Source: Zygnema cylindricum (lineage: Eukaryota > Streptophyta > Zygnematophyceae > Zygnematales > Zygnemataceae). Taken from it: DNA of 64,000 nucleotides. Below, in pieces: positions 24,512 to 37,500 of the stretch. The translations under genes were made by a program, and so were the position numbers. The stretch is taken from assembly GCA_037447655.1 (NCBI GenBank), contig JBBHKE010003506.1, positions 94,585 through 158,584 of the forward strand, in the 5' to 3' direction. Under the pieces are notes generated by a model. That model searched no databases and was not told the DNA's origin. It saw only the letters and a program-made list of their open reading frames with translations. Each line of letters opens with the position of its first letter. The stretch's first letter is position 1.

Positions 24512-25090
24512 GAAATTTGTACTTTCGTACTATGTTGTTGTATCGCCGAAACCCTTTTTTTTCTTGTAGACACTCGTGGCTTTTAACGCCTGCTTTCCCA
24601 GGCTTATAACAAAAACTCAAAGCGCGAGAAACCATGAAGTTGAAGTGAAGACAAAAGAAGTCAAAAAGAGCGTGATAAGATATCTTTAAGGCAAAGACTT
24701 TCTGTTTTTAGGGTTTTTTAGGGTTGCCTTGCCTCTTGGATTCTTGCTGAACTTATCAAAAGGCACATAGCCTTTGCGATGTGATTGGTAGTCCATTGTT
24801 GCCCGAGTCAATATAATCCAGGTGTAATGATCCCTGATCTTACTCTATGTAGGTGACTAGTCACTTTCAGAGGTAGATACCCATTTATATAGTTGGATGA
24901 AGTGATTGCTTCATGGGGTGGGACTCGAAAATAATCAAACAATTAATGTTCGGGCCCGGACTCTTAGAGAATCTTGATGGAATCTTTTGTGATGTTGTTT
25001 TTCAAAAAAAGAAAAAACAATAGGACACGTTGCCGAAAAGTATGTTATATTGCGAACAATCTCACTTTTCGTCTGGTGAAAACTCACCTT
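24512..25090. other. Intergenic, no gene recognised
   Basis: AT-rich with no convincing ORF, RNA or repeat structure. Confidence 0.4.
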
Positions 25091-25094
25091 TACA

Positions 25095-25730
25095 GGGTGT
25101 GCCTATGTAACCGAACGTTTTGAAGTGGTAGTTTGTATTTTAGTGAAAATTTACGTATTAGAGGGTTAAAATGTGCGAAAATGAAATCGTCAATGGGTAA
25201 AACTTATGACGGTTGTAGACGATTTCAAAACTTGTGATAACTCATAACGTCTACAAAAGTAGTGCCGGTATACGCGTATTTTTCTGTGATGTTGTACATG
25301 TTTAAAAATTTGTGACATTTTGACGTCATGCTCACTTGTGACAACGTCCACGTCACTAATTCCAAAACTTTTCGCCATAGCTACTTGTTTTGTTTTTTCG
25401 TCTTTTATCGCTCGACTTGTCACCAAACTACCAAACCACAAATAGTAAAGAGACCACGCACGTGCCACAAGATTATGAAACTTATAGCACAAGGGAGAGT
25501 ACTAACTACTTTTTTTTCTTGCACTTCACGCGCATGTATGGAAAAGAAAATTGCAGGGGTTTCGGACCTCCACTTTTCTTCACGAGCCCTTTGCAAAAGT
25601 CTACGCAGTCGTCGTCTTTCCCTCTCCCTCTCACACTACCGCTCCTATCTCACAATTCTTAAAATGAAACACGACAATCCTGGTATGAAATGAAAGAGCT
25701 CTAAATTTTTTTTTTTTTGTCTTCCTTTGG
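25095..25730. mobile_element. DNA-element copy related to 57538-58452
   Basis: Shares the terminal run gggtgtgcctatgtaaccg, the subterminal ttttgaagtggtag, and the interior gacggttgtagacgattt and gacgtcatgctcacttgtga with the copies near 55155 and 57538. The right end is not defined. The stretch to 26590 shows only short gtac-rich tandem words (25900-25960). Confidence 0.5.
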
Positions 25731-26590
25731 GAGAACAACACTACAACATTGTATGGTGCTGTTCGCACTTCAATTCGGTTTTTCAATTTTAGTATTATCT
25801 AGTGGGCACTCAAACGTCTAAACGTTTAGTGCCTTCCGCACTAATTCGCTTAGTGTACTGGTCGCACTTTACGAACTCTAGTACAGTATTGACTTTTAAA
25901 GTACTGTACTTTACCGTACTGTAATGTACTTTACTCTACCGTACTGTAATGTACTTTACTGTTGTCTGGTGCGGAACGCTAGAATGATTTATCGCGAGCG
26001 GTATCATCATTATAATTATCTTGGTAAAAAAACAAAAATATACTTTTCAAGTTCCCAATCATCAACCAGAGTAATAATCCAGTATAAACCACTCTATTTA
26101 TACAGAATTCAATTTATTGAATTTCTGGTAATCAATCAATCATGATCACCTTTCTAGTTGCTCCTGTGCCCTGTGGCTGTCTCGACAGCTCTGATTGGCC
26201 AGATTTGCACATGAGCTCGTGTTTGCACACGATTCGTGAATCCGAATGTCAACGTACAAAAAAGTACAGATGAGCTCAAACGTCTGTACGAATAGTGTCA
26301 AAATCATGTGTAATCCGTAGTACAATCTGATACGAACCATGTAAGATTCTGTACGATTCTGTACATGTATGTAAAGTTGTATGACATGTAAAATTTTTCC
26401 AAAGATTGTTGCAGTGAATAATTTTTTTCTGCGAGTTTCTGCAAGGAAAAGTTTCTATTATCTTTGTCAGGAACACAATACTGAATAACACCGGGAAAGA
26501 TTAACTTTAGCTTTTTCTTTCGCATACGTTATTATCTTCTCTCTTTTCCTCTTTCTCTTTCCGGAATCTTCGGCATATTTTCGTCAAAAT

Positions 26591-27904
26591 ATGGCGGAAA
26601 CGAAGCAGTTTAATTTGAAGAATCCTGCAGTGAAGCGGATTCTTCAAGAAGTGAAGGAAATGCAAAGGGATCCAAGCAAGGAATATATGAGCATGCCTAT
26701 CGAGGTCTGTACTCACATGGAAATCCTAATCAGTTTCTAACCTTTATACGTTATCCTGGACCTGTTCACATGCGTTAATCCTGTTGACATATGTTTAGGC
26801 ATGTCTTTTTTCTGTAACTCCTTTTATGTGAGATTTTTCAGTGATTTTATTGCTGTTTGTTTGTTTGTCTGTTTTTTTTTGTTAAAATAACAGCTTGTAA
26901 CTGAATGTTAGGTCTGAAATGGTTGCTCTAAGATTAAATTTTTTTCTACCTTTCAAAACTGTTCATATGACCGTATTCCTGAGTTCAGTTAGTGTTTTTT
27001 TTTAACGTATCCCTATATCAAACGCTTTGGCTTTTGACGTTTTTTCTAGAGTTTGGTGCGGTTGGGTATGTGTCTGTGACATTTCAGTTTCAGTTCGCAC
27101 ATCACCTTTTTGTACTTAGGGTTGCTCAAACTCACTCCGCAATACCTCACATATAATGCTTTATTTTCTGTAGAATCGTTACTATTGCCTGTGCAAAATC
27201 ATTCAGCATTATCCGCACATAATCTATGTTGATCATTATCTGTACAGAATTTATGTTCAGTTTTATCAGTTCAGAATCTATCTCCATCATTATCCGTACA
27301 GAATCTGTTTTCATCTGTATTCGTACAGAATGTTTTGATGTATTTAACTTTCATAGGTCATAAAGTGAATTAGAATATCATGAGATGTGCCAGAATTATT
27401 GCTTATCCATGTTTGAAATTTAAAGTCTGTCGTATTAATTTAGGTTAACTCTTCTATGAATATTTGAAACAAGAAGATATTAGATCATGGTATCTATTTT
27501 TTGTTGCTATCGAAGCACTAAATGCGTATGTGGCTTAAACTTTTACTTTTTGGATTTTGTTATAGGATGTTGTAATTTTATAGTATTGCTTGGATTAAAA
27601 TGTCTAGGATTTTTTTTTAAAGGGATAATTAATTACTGACACTTGAAAAATAGGATTCAGGAAGACATATTTGAGTGGCAATTTGCCATTCACGGGCCAC
27701 AAGATACGGAATTTGAAGGAGGAATATATCACGGTCGAATAATCCTCCCAGCAGAATACCCGTTTAAACCACCTGCGTTTATGCTTCTTACTGTAAGTAA
27801 AATCTATTACAGTTTATGATCTCTGGTTTTTAAAATCGAGCTGGTTTGAACGATTCTTTGTCCAATTGTTTTCTGAACGAGTTCGTGATTTTCTTTTTGT
27901 AAAA

Positions 27905-27963
<59 letters not shown>

Positions 27964-30900
27964 TTTCTCTCTCTGACTCTCTCTTTCCTCTTTGACTCTC
28001 TCTCTCTGACTTTTTTTTCCTCTGGTTTTCTATCTTCTTTAACTCTCTCTGACTCTGTCCCTCTCACTCCCTCTCTCTTTCTGAATCTTCTGGCTCTGTC
28101 TCTCTCCCTCTCTCTGGCTCTCTCTCTATGTTTTTTTTTGTGTTAGCTTGCAAAGAATGGAGGGGTTAGAACTATTATTATGTTAACTGGGTCTGGTTTG
28201 CTTGTTGCTGAGATTTTTGTTCATAGACTGTTCCTGTTTCAGTTGTAGTTGTTGGGAATCTTTGTGTTTAAATTGTTTCCCTTTTTTTTGTCACAGCCGA
28301 GTGGCCGATTCGAGATTCTGACAAAAATTTGTCTCAGTATTTCGCAGCATCATCCAGAACACTGGCAACCCTCTTGGAGTGGTAAGTGGATGTTGTTCTT
28401 TTTCTTTTTTCGTTTTTCTAGTCGATTTGCTTGAAAGAGTCCGTTTCTAGTTCAGATTCTCGTTGATATAAACGTAAAATCTGGTTAAAATTGTAGGTTT
28501 TTTGTAGTTGATTTGTTCTAAAGATTAAACTATTTTTTTGAAGTCTTTCACATGAGGCCCAAAGATTTGTGTTATCGTTTGGTTTAAAGTCTGTTTCGTT
28601 GAATTGGTTTTCTTAGTGAGAGAAATGGAAGGGTTTTTTAATGAAGACTCTCTTGGCTGTGATTCCAAAAATTGGTTAATCGTACATGAATTCAAGTCAT
28701 AAGACTAGCACAAGTTTAATAATAATGTAAAGTAGACATTTATTTAACAGTATACTTCTTTTTGTCCTAATACAATGCTAAAACAATATAAAAACATCAA
28801 ATACAACAAAAGTAAATTTTATCTAATCGTAAGTTAATTTTTGTCTTATCTCATATAAAGCACATATAAGTCCAATTTTTATAATAATTTATTTTGTTTG
28901 TATTTCATATGAATGACACATTAATCTTTTTCTTTCCTGATTCATATTTATTTTTAATATAATTTTGGTCTAATTTAATACTAGTCACATATTAGTCTAA
29001 TTTTCATCTAATTCAGTGTAATTGTAGCTGAATTGTAATCTTATGTTTGTCTTATTTTGTATAAATCATACATAATCTAATTCTTAACTAATTCTAATGG
29101 AATCCCTGTATTATCTAGTATAAATCACGTATTAATCTAATTATAATCAAATTCTAATATAATTGTAATGTAATTGGAATCAAATAAAACGTGTCATAAT
29201 TCTAATCTTATCTAATTTAGTTTTAAACTTTTTCTCATCTATATCTTATCTGATCTCTGTCTTATTTTATATAAATCACATATAGCCCAAGTATATTCTA
29301 TTGTTTAATATTATTTTAACCTAATTTTTATCTAATTTGAATCTAATCTAAAGTTTATTTCTTTATATAAATCACTTACTAATCTAAGTATAACCTATTT
29401 CAACCTTATTTTTATCTACTTCTAGTCTAATTTAATCTAATCTGACTTATTTTATGTAAACCACATCTGACATTAATTATAATCTATGTTATCTAATTTG
29501 AATAACTTTTGTTAATATCTGATTAAACTCCTTTTCTAGTATGACTGTAATCTAATTCTAATACAATTATATAATTGTAATCTAATTCTTATCAAATTCT
29601 AAACTATTTTTTGTTGCAGTTTGCACGGCTTTTTGTTTTAATATGTTTATAAATCACATATCTTTTGCCATATAATTCCAATCTCATTGTAATTTTATTT
29701 TTGTCTTTTTTGATATAAATTACATATTAATTTAATTGTAATCTTTTTTTTTGTTGCAGTTCGTACGGCTCTGGTGGCCCTTATCGCATTTCTTCCAACG
29801 AAACCCGATGGAGCCTTGGGATCTCTCGATTATACAAAGGAGGAGAGAAGAGCTTTGGCGATAAAATCTCGAGAAGCTCCTCCAAAATATGGAAGTCCTG
29901 AACGACAACAGATAATAAATCAGGTCCCCTTTTCCCTTTTTTTTTTTTATTATTTGCCTCCCACTATGTCACTTTTTCTGTCAGTTGGTTTGATGCATTG
30001 CTTGTTGTAGTCTATCTTCTGGATGTTGATGTTTTTTGTTTGTTTGTTTGTTTGTTTTTCTTTATTCATTTCTTTCCGTTCATGGTTTCCTTTTTTTTTT
30101 CTTCTATTTCTATTTCTCTTTTTTGGAGGATTCATTAGGTCTTTAAAACCCTGAGAATGTCATTTCTGTGTGTGTGGTTTTCAAACTTGAGGCGGTTCAG
30201 ATGTGTTTGAGCCAGTACACCGCGAATCGCTATTAGCGTACATGACGCTAATTGGGGTACCCCTTTTTTTGGGGCAAATTCTCAAATAGAATAAAGTACG
30301 CTAAATGTTTTTGCACGTTATTTGAGGTACCCCGCTCAATGCGGTTCATAACTGTAATTTAGTTCCCTTTTAAATAGTGTGGTGTACGGATAGTCAGATC
30401 TGTACTATTTCGTACATTTTTAAGTTTAAAAGTACATAAAATATAATAATATATAATTGCGTAAATATTTTCCGGCATACGCAGATGTCAAAAAAACGCG
30501 ACGGCGTACGATTTGAACAGTTTCGTACATATTCATGTTTTAGCGTGGACATATTATGTGCTGAAAATTTTTATAAAGCAGTTTACAAATTAGAGTACAT
30601 GATAAATTAGTATCATGGTGTACCCGAAAAAACACAATTTACCGTAAAGTACGCTAATTGTTTCATTACGCTATCTATTTCATTACGCTAATAGCGATTC
30701 ACGGTGTAGTAGTAGTAGTAATAGTAGTAGTAGCCAGTAGTAGTGTAGCGTTTTTTTTCTTGATATTATTTGATACTGCAGGTCAGTAGGTTAGCGCCAA
30801 ACTTTAAGGTGTATTACGCGGCTCCTTTTTACGATATACTATTTGTAACACGATACACCACGCTACATTAAAGTATGTATAGTACACCGTGTATCGCTCT

Positions 30901-32606
30901 CAGTGTAAATGTTTTTTTCGTCACTTCAAACATGTTTTCTCCATCCACACTTCTCAGATGGTTAATCCAGCGGTAGCGATTGAAAGGCAAGATTCTCACC
31001 TTCCGATTGGTGGTCCCCAATCAAAAATCAAACAAGGGTGCACAAAAAAAAAATCGAAGAGGCGAAAAAAACATTAACTATAATAACGATACACGGTGTA
31101 CTATCTTGCACGCAGTATTTACTGCAGATTTTTATCGTAGCCATTTTGCCGGTGTATATTATGTATTCATGTATTCATGTTACTGCTTGGGCATCCTCCG
31201 TTGGATGCACCTTCATCCGATGGAAAGGAAAAAACTGTCAAAGACTTCTCATCAGTGGGGCGTACAAAATCAGGGAAAGTACAAAATTCTTTAAACCTAA
31301 AATTTTTAAGGAGTGTGCTGGATTCCTTTAGGCCTGGGATTCATTGGGTCATAAATCGCACATTTTTACATGATGGCCCATTTGCTGGGTCCATTAAAAG
31401 ACCTGGGTCATAACTTTGGCCAATCACAAATTTGCCCCGTGGCCATTATAAACAAACAGAAAAAAAAAGTGCAGGAAGAAACAATAAACAAAAATATATG
31501 ATTTTTTTTTTTCCGGCAGTTTTTAACATCGCAGGAAATCATTTTTGTACCGCGTGAACTTAGGTTTTTTTTTTTGGAGGTCTGTGTCAAATATTGCAGC
31601 CTGTTTTTGCTCATGTATTGAATAGCGTCCTGTTCTCCTCGGTGTACATTAGTACACCGCTCATCGTTATTAGTGTTAATAACACTAATTCGGTCGCGAC
31701 TATTTTTGGCCAAAGATCACAAAACAACATTATTTAAGGAATCTGCCACGTCTCCTTGCACTAAATTAGTACTATTAATTCTAATCAACACTAATAATTT
31801 TTTAACGCTAATAACGATGAGCGGTGTAGTTTCAGCCCCCCCCTCCTCCTTCCCCTCTGCCTCTCCTCTCCCTCTCCCTGTCTATTTTTTGCCTGTTTTC
31901 CTTTTTTTGTATCTTTTTTCCCTTGCGAATCTTAAAGAGTCCTTTTTTTTTTTTTTGGAAACAGATTCATCAGCAAATGCTCCTCTCAGCTCCTCCTATC
32001 CCAACTTTAAAACCGACAGAATCGACCGGAGAACCAATTTCAGAACCGGAAACGGAAGAAAATCCCCCAAATTTCCTACGAGTCAGTTGGGAAACCACAG
32101 GTAGTTTGGATAACAACAACCTCAATGGTACAAACAATAACAATGTGATTGGAAACATAGATATAGGTGCAAATCCGGGAAGCGTAATAACAACAACTCC
32201 ATCAAATGACCAATCCTCTTCTGTCCTCTCTTTAAAAAGTCAAATTCTTCCCGATTTGTCTCATGTTAATAACGGGGCGAGTAGTTCATCTGGTTCTTTC
32301 GGAGTCGGTGAAGAAGACAAAATTTCCCCAATTTTGAGAAATAGGACGGATAATTCGACAGATATTTCTCAAGTCTCGGAATCTTCTCCGGGAATAAATC
32401 CGGTTGGTGGAAGGAACGAAGTTGTTTCGTCTTCTTATGTGTCTCCGAATACGGGAACCGAAGTTCAAAGAAAAAGACAAGGTTCGGACGACGGAGGACT
32501 TACACTAATTGCGATTGGTCTAGCTGTCGCTATTTTGGCTTTACTTATTAGAAAGTTTATGAAGGCGGTTGGGGACCCTAGTTTCAACGATGTCCAAGAA
32601 TTGTAG
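26591..32606 (+). CDS. Membrane-anchored ubiquitin-conjugating enzyme E2, UBE2J/UBC6 family (UBC32/33/34-like)
   Basis: Exons 26591-26704, 27661-27792, 28297-28381, 29760-29923 and 31965-32606 join in phase to 378 residues. The core has IFEWQFAIHGP, TEFEGGIYHGRI and YPFKPP. The catalytic cysteine is Cys94 in TKICLSIS, the UBC6-type active-site context, followed by HHPEHWQPSWS and APPKYGSPERQ. After a low-complexity linker, a single hydrophobic helix (about 342-361) precedes a short polar tail, giving a tail-anchored protein. Known: this family accepts ubiquitin from E1 and works with ER-membrane ligases in ER-associated degradation. The second acceptor was placed after gattcag because this gives the family's EDIFEW start; the nearby tag would put the exon out of frame. 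Intron 4 holds three MITEs and intron 2 a CT microsatellite. It converges with the F-box gene, tail to tail. Confidence 0.93.
27908..27960 (+). repeat. (CT)n microsatellite in E2 intron 2
   Basis: A pure tc dinucleotide run of about 50 bases, followed to 28130 by degenerate ctctctgactctc repeats. Confidence 0.95.
28880..29740 (+). repeat. Degenerate TAATCTAATT-type tract in E2 intron 3
   Basis: Variants of taatctaattctaatc and ttatataaatcacatatta recur dozens of times through most of the intron, each diverged. It may be an old AT-rich minisatellite; it is non-coding. Confidence 0.75.
30218..30706. mobile_element. TA-flanked MITE, 489 bp, in E2 intron 4
   Basis: Inverted ends CACCGCGAATCGCTATTAGC are flanked by TA at 30216-30217 and 30707-30708. 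It is nearly identical over its whole 489 bp to 39022-39510, so both moved recently. Confidence 0.85.
30885..31098. mobile_element. TA-flanked MITE, 214 bp, in E2 intron 4
   Basis: The ends CACCGTGTATCG and CGATACACGGTG are inverted, with TA on both sides. The interior differs from the 489-bp type. Confidence 0.65.
31655..31826. mobile_element. TA-flanked MITE, 172 bp, in E2 intron 4
   Basis: The ends CACCGCTCATCGTTATTAG and CTAATAACGATGAGCGGTG are inverted, with TA on both sides. The interior tctgccacgtctcc..actaaatta matches, inverted, the copy at 5653-5850. Confidence 0.75.
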
Positions 32607-34580
32607 ATTAAAAAGATGAAATTGAAAGTACAGACAAAATGGTCCTTCGTCCTTTTGTGGCTTTTTTCTTTGGTTTTACCTTTTCTGGAAGAGCTTTATC
32701 GGTTCAACCGCGAAGGACTCAACTTCGAGTTTAGCTTGAAAGAGAGGGAGAGAAACAGGGAGAGGGAGAGGGAGAGGGAGAGAACAGGGAGGGAGGTGGA
32801 GCGAGAAGAGAGAGTGGGAAAAAAAGCGGGAGGGAGAAGAGTTTTCCTTACACATCTGAGAGGGACTAATTAGTTGTGTTTGAGGGGGAAATGTAATCAC
32901 TATTTTGACTATAGCATCCTTTGGAAGGTCGTTATGTAGTTCGAGGAGATGGGAAAAGAAAAAACCGTGGGAAGAAAAAATGGGGGTTTGGGACAGGTTA
33001 CAATCTGTAGTATTACAGTCAAAGGTAGATATGTATATTTGTTCGTTACTTGTATTATCACACAATTATTCTTGCATACAGTACGGAGAGGATTTCTTCG
33101 GTGTAGGGTTCACAATCTTATCGTTGAAGTACTAGTTTTATTTTTGCGTATTTTGGTGATTTGAATGGAACGACTGTTGTTCATAATACTATTTGTTTGT
33201 TCTTTTAAATGGCCTTTGCTGTAACTTGTTACTGCTCCTTAATTAAATTTTCCAGCTCTTTTCTGAGACATGGGTTTCTTGCTCCATTTTTTTTGCCACT
33301 AGCGATGAACACATTTCTTTATTTGGAAAAATGAAAAAAGGCGGTTACCTTACCAATAATGATTTTTTGCCATATTTCTTCGAGTGATGTGAATGTTTTT
33401 GGCAAATTGCGGTTGTTCTATTGCTAAAGAAACGTCTACCTCTATTAGGCTTTGAAGGGGTTTTATCATGCGGTAGAAACGCTCTATATCGTAACTTTTT
33501 ACGAGCAGTACAGAACTTTTCACTAATTTTGCACAACAGGACCAAGTTACAATACATACTGTTCGTTGAAAAGTGAATAGAACGAAATAAGAAAAAAATT
33601 GTAAACTTTTTGTAATTTGGCTGGAACTTTAATTGATTCAAACAAGAACAAATCGCATGAAATAAGAGTTCATAATAAAAAGGTTTTTTTTGTGTGACTA
33701 CATGTCATGAAAAAAAAAGCATGAAGCCATGGAAGAGAAGTATATCCTCTCCCCTCCCTTGCCACCCTACCCCTGCCTCTCTCCCCCTTTCCCAGTCGTT
33801 TCCAAGTTTATATTTATACTCACACACATTTTATGCATAAAAACCCATCAGCAATTTTCAAATATTTCCTTCAAAACAAAAAAAAAAAACTTGAATTCAG
33901 AAACAAGATCATAAAAGCAGTGAAAAAAAAGTACTTTTCATTAGTTTCAATATACGTAAAATACAATAACTGAAAACCAGAAAAAAAACAAAAAGTGTCA
34001 AAATCTAAATTGTAAAAAACGTGTCAGTTTTTGCGGTATAAACAAGAGAAAAAAAAAGAAGAAAGAACAAAGTTTTCAACCCGGGATCAAATTATACAAG
34101 GCGAAACGACTTAAACCCTCCCTCCCTCCCTCCCCTCCTCCCCCCTTTTCCTTCTTTTTCAACTCTACTTCTCCCTCCCACTCCCCTCCCTCTCCCTCCA
34201 AAATTTCCCCATTTCCCATCCTCTACCTCCCAGCAACAAAAAAATGACAATTTTAGTCCACACTAAAACAAAAAAGGAAGAGGGAGATTCCTCTCCCTCC
34301 ACTCCCTATAACTCCTCCATTTCCTCCCTTTCCTCCCTTTCCTCCCTTTCCTCCCTTTCCTCCCTTTCCCAAAATTCTTAAAACCCCAGAAAACCAAATA
34401 TCCCAAATACCCCAAAAACCCCAAAATCAAAAAACCAGAAAACTCCCCTCTCCCTTCTCTCCTCCCTCGTCTTTCTCTCCTCTTCTCCTCCTCCCCACTT
34501 CCCTCCTCTCCGTCCCTCCTCTCTTGTCCCTCCCTCCCTTAATTCGCCTGATAAGCCATCTTCCTCGCTCCCCCCCCCCC
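32607..34580. other. Space between the convergent E2 and F-box genes
   Basis: Contains a purine microsatellite (gagagggagagg, 32740-32790), likely 3' untranslated regions of both genes, and pyrimidine-rich tracts (cctccctttcctccc, 34320-34370). No gene recognised. Confidence 0.55.
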
Positions 34581-37500
34581 CTAATTCGCACTGATCAGCC
34601 ATCTCCCCTTCTCTCCCACCCCCGCCTCCCTCAAATTCTTAACCCTAAATTTTTGGGTATCCGGTTGCCATTTTAATTCCTTTAGCGAGAACATGTGGTC
34701 CTGGAGAGACATGCTGACGTCAGCATCCCTGATGTTGCTACAGTACGTCACAAAAAGACGACGCAAATCTTTCGATCCGACGACAACAGATTCCAAACTG
34801 TGGGCCGTGAGCATGGAACAGCCCTCGACGGAGAGAGACTGGAGCATTCTGAAGGGAGGAGAGAGGAAGGGAGAGAGGGAAAGGAGGGAGGGAGGGAGGG
34901 AGGGAGGGAGGGAGGGAGGGAGGGGAGGGAGAGATGAGTTTAATAGCTAAGAAAGGGATAAAGTAAAGAAATAAGTTGAATAGTTAAGGAAGTAAAGTAA
35001 ATAAATGAGTGAGTAAATGAGGGAGTGAAAGAAGAACAGCCCTCGAGGGAGAGAGATTGGAGCATTCTGAAGGGAGGAGGGAGGGAGGGAGAGAGGGAAG
35101 GGAGGGAGGGAGGGAGGGAGAGATGAGTTTAATAGTTAAGGAAGGGATAAGTAAAGAAATAAGTTGAATAGTTAAGGAAGTAAGGTAAATAAGTGAGTGA
35201 GTAAATGAGGGAGTGAAAGAAGAACAGCCCTCGAGGGAGAAGGATTGGAGCATTCTGAGGGGAGGAGGGAGGGAGGGAAGGAGAGGGAAGGAAGAGATAA
35301 GTTTTAATGGTTAAGAAAGAGATAAGTTTAATAGTTAAGGAAGAGGTAAGTTGAAAAGTTTAAGGAAGTTAAGAAAAGAAGCGAGTAAAGAAGTAAATAA
35401 GTGAGTGGGCGTAAAAGAAGTGAAAGAAGAACTCCTCGACTGGAGCATTCTGAGGGAAAAAAAGGAGCGAAGGAAGTAAGAGTCAAGTTAAATAGAAAAG
35501 GAAGAGATAAGTTAAATAGTTAAGAAAGAGATGAGTTGTTAAGGAAAAGATAAGTTGAATGGCTAAGGAAGAGATAAGTCTAATACTTCAGGGAGAAATA
35601 AGTAAATAGTTAAGGAAGTTAAGACGTGAGTAAATGAGGAAGTAAATATGTGAGTGAGTAAATGAGGGAGTGAAAAAAAAACAGTCCTCGATAGACAAAG
35701 ATTGGAGCATTATAGAGGAAAAAGAAGGGAGGCAGGAAGGAAGGAAGACAGAAAGACAGAAATAGTTAAGTAAATGAGTGTGTGTGTGAAGGAGTAAACG
35801 AGTAAATAAGTGAATAAGTGAGAGAGTGAGGGAGAGAGAGAGTGAGAGTGAGAAGAACGAGAGAAAGAAAAAGTAAAAGAAAACAAATAAGTAAATAAGT
35901 GAGTGAGTGAGTGAGCAAATGAGTTAGTAGGTAAAAGGTTAATGGGTAAAAAGTCTTAGTCGTGAATAGATAAAGAGTAAACTTTGTAAAAAAGGTAAAC
36001 AAATACCATTAGATGCAAACAAAAATTAGAACAAAAGAACCACAAAATCTGCAGAAATTCAAGTTTTAAGATTGTAAGAAAGGCAGGAAAATTCCTCTAT
36101 TACTACTAAAACATTGATTGAGAAAATTAGAACTAACTACGTGAACAAAAAAGAGTTTAGAAGAGACAAAAACAGGTAAACAAATAAAAGTTTTACATAG
36201 TATTCTTTAGGAAAAGAAAGAAACGTAAAAAAATTTGCCAAATTTTCTTGTGAAAAGTGGCTCCGAAAAACATTTTAAGGTCAAAGTGCCTGGAAAGTCC
36301 CTCTAATTAATAAATAAATAAATAAAACTAATGAATAAGTGAACAATTAAATAAACAAAGAAGTAAATAAATCCGCAATTTATGGAGTACAGTGTAATTC
36401 AGTAAATTGCAAGATATAAAAAATCTACGACGATTTTTGGCAAAAGTAGCTCCAACCACTAAAAACTCACTAAAAATAAATGGAGCAAACAAACGAGAAT
36501 AGTTTTTATAGAGAAAAGATATATTTTAGAAAAAAAAAAAAAGTCTACAAATTGAAGTAAAAGTAGATGTTAAACACGTTTTTAAGTTCCTTGAAAAGAT
36601 AGGAAATAAAAAAATAAAAAATAAAAAAAAGTCTAAAAAGGTAAGGCTAAAAAAACTTTGTATTTCCAGGAAATAAAATAAATAAAATACAAAAACACTC
36701 ACTTGCAATTCGCCACATACACAAACTGCTCGTCATCGAGTCCCCAACAGTTCTTTATACCCAAATGCCGTATTCCAGAACAGACAAAAAGTAACGCCAA
36801 AAACCCCGCGTGAGGTCTCACATGGCACAGTACCAATTCTAATTGGTCAAGACAAGGACAAGCCACGAGTTCTGAAAGATTTCCGGGATCTTTATCCATA
36901 TTTTTTAAACCCTCCAACCGAAGAGTTTGTAAACTTTGATAGTATTGAAGAGATTTCAACCATCCGTTGCGTAACCCTTTTCCCCCGAGCACAAGAGACG
37001 AAAGCATGGGACAATTTTGTCCTATTGCTGCTAATCCGGAATAACCGACATCACATCCGTTGAGGGAAAGAACCATAATTCGCTTACTATGAATGGACAG
37101 ATGGGTTAAACCAGCATCTGTAAATTGACCGTAATAGAAACCGGTCGAAACTCCCACGAGACGGAGGACTTGTAAATGACTAAATTCTGCGATCGATAAA
37201 GCAGTAGCATCTGTACATTGTCTTACTTCCAGTTCCTGTAAATGGGGAGAATACTTTGCAAGTATGTCCAATCCCTGTAAATTACTTCTTCTAGGTTTCG
37301 GAAGCTCCAAAGTCCCATTTTGGACTCTTCCTACTAACCCTAACGGAGTCGCTGGAGCCGACATCGTTCCGTTTCTTCCGTTTATTCCGTTTTTTCCGCC
37401 GAAATTTGCTCCCATATCTTCTCCTCCGAAATCGAGAGAACGAGTACTTCCCAATCTTTGGACGTCGACAACACAAAGACCTCGAAGTTTTGAACATCCT

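Noticed and set aside
27807-28067. Arg/Glu-rich minus-strand ORF in the E2 gene
   Set aside because: It is the reverse reading of the (CT)n microsatellite in intron 2.
34693-34950. Plus-strand ORFs over F-box exon 2
   Set aside because: Antisense to a phase-consistent exon and extended only by a gagg repeat.
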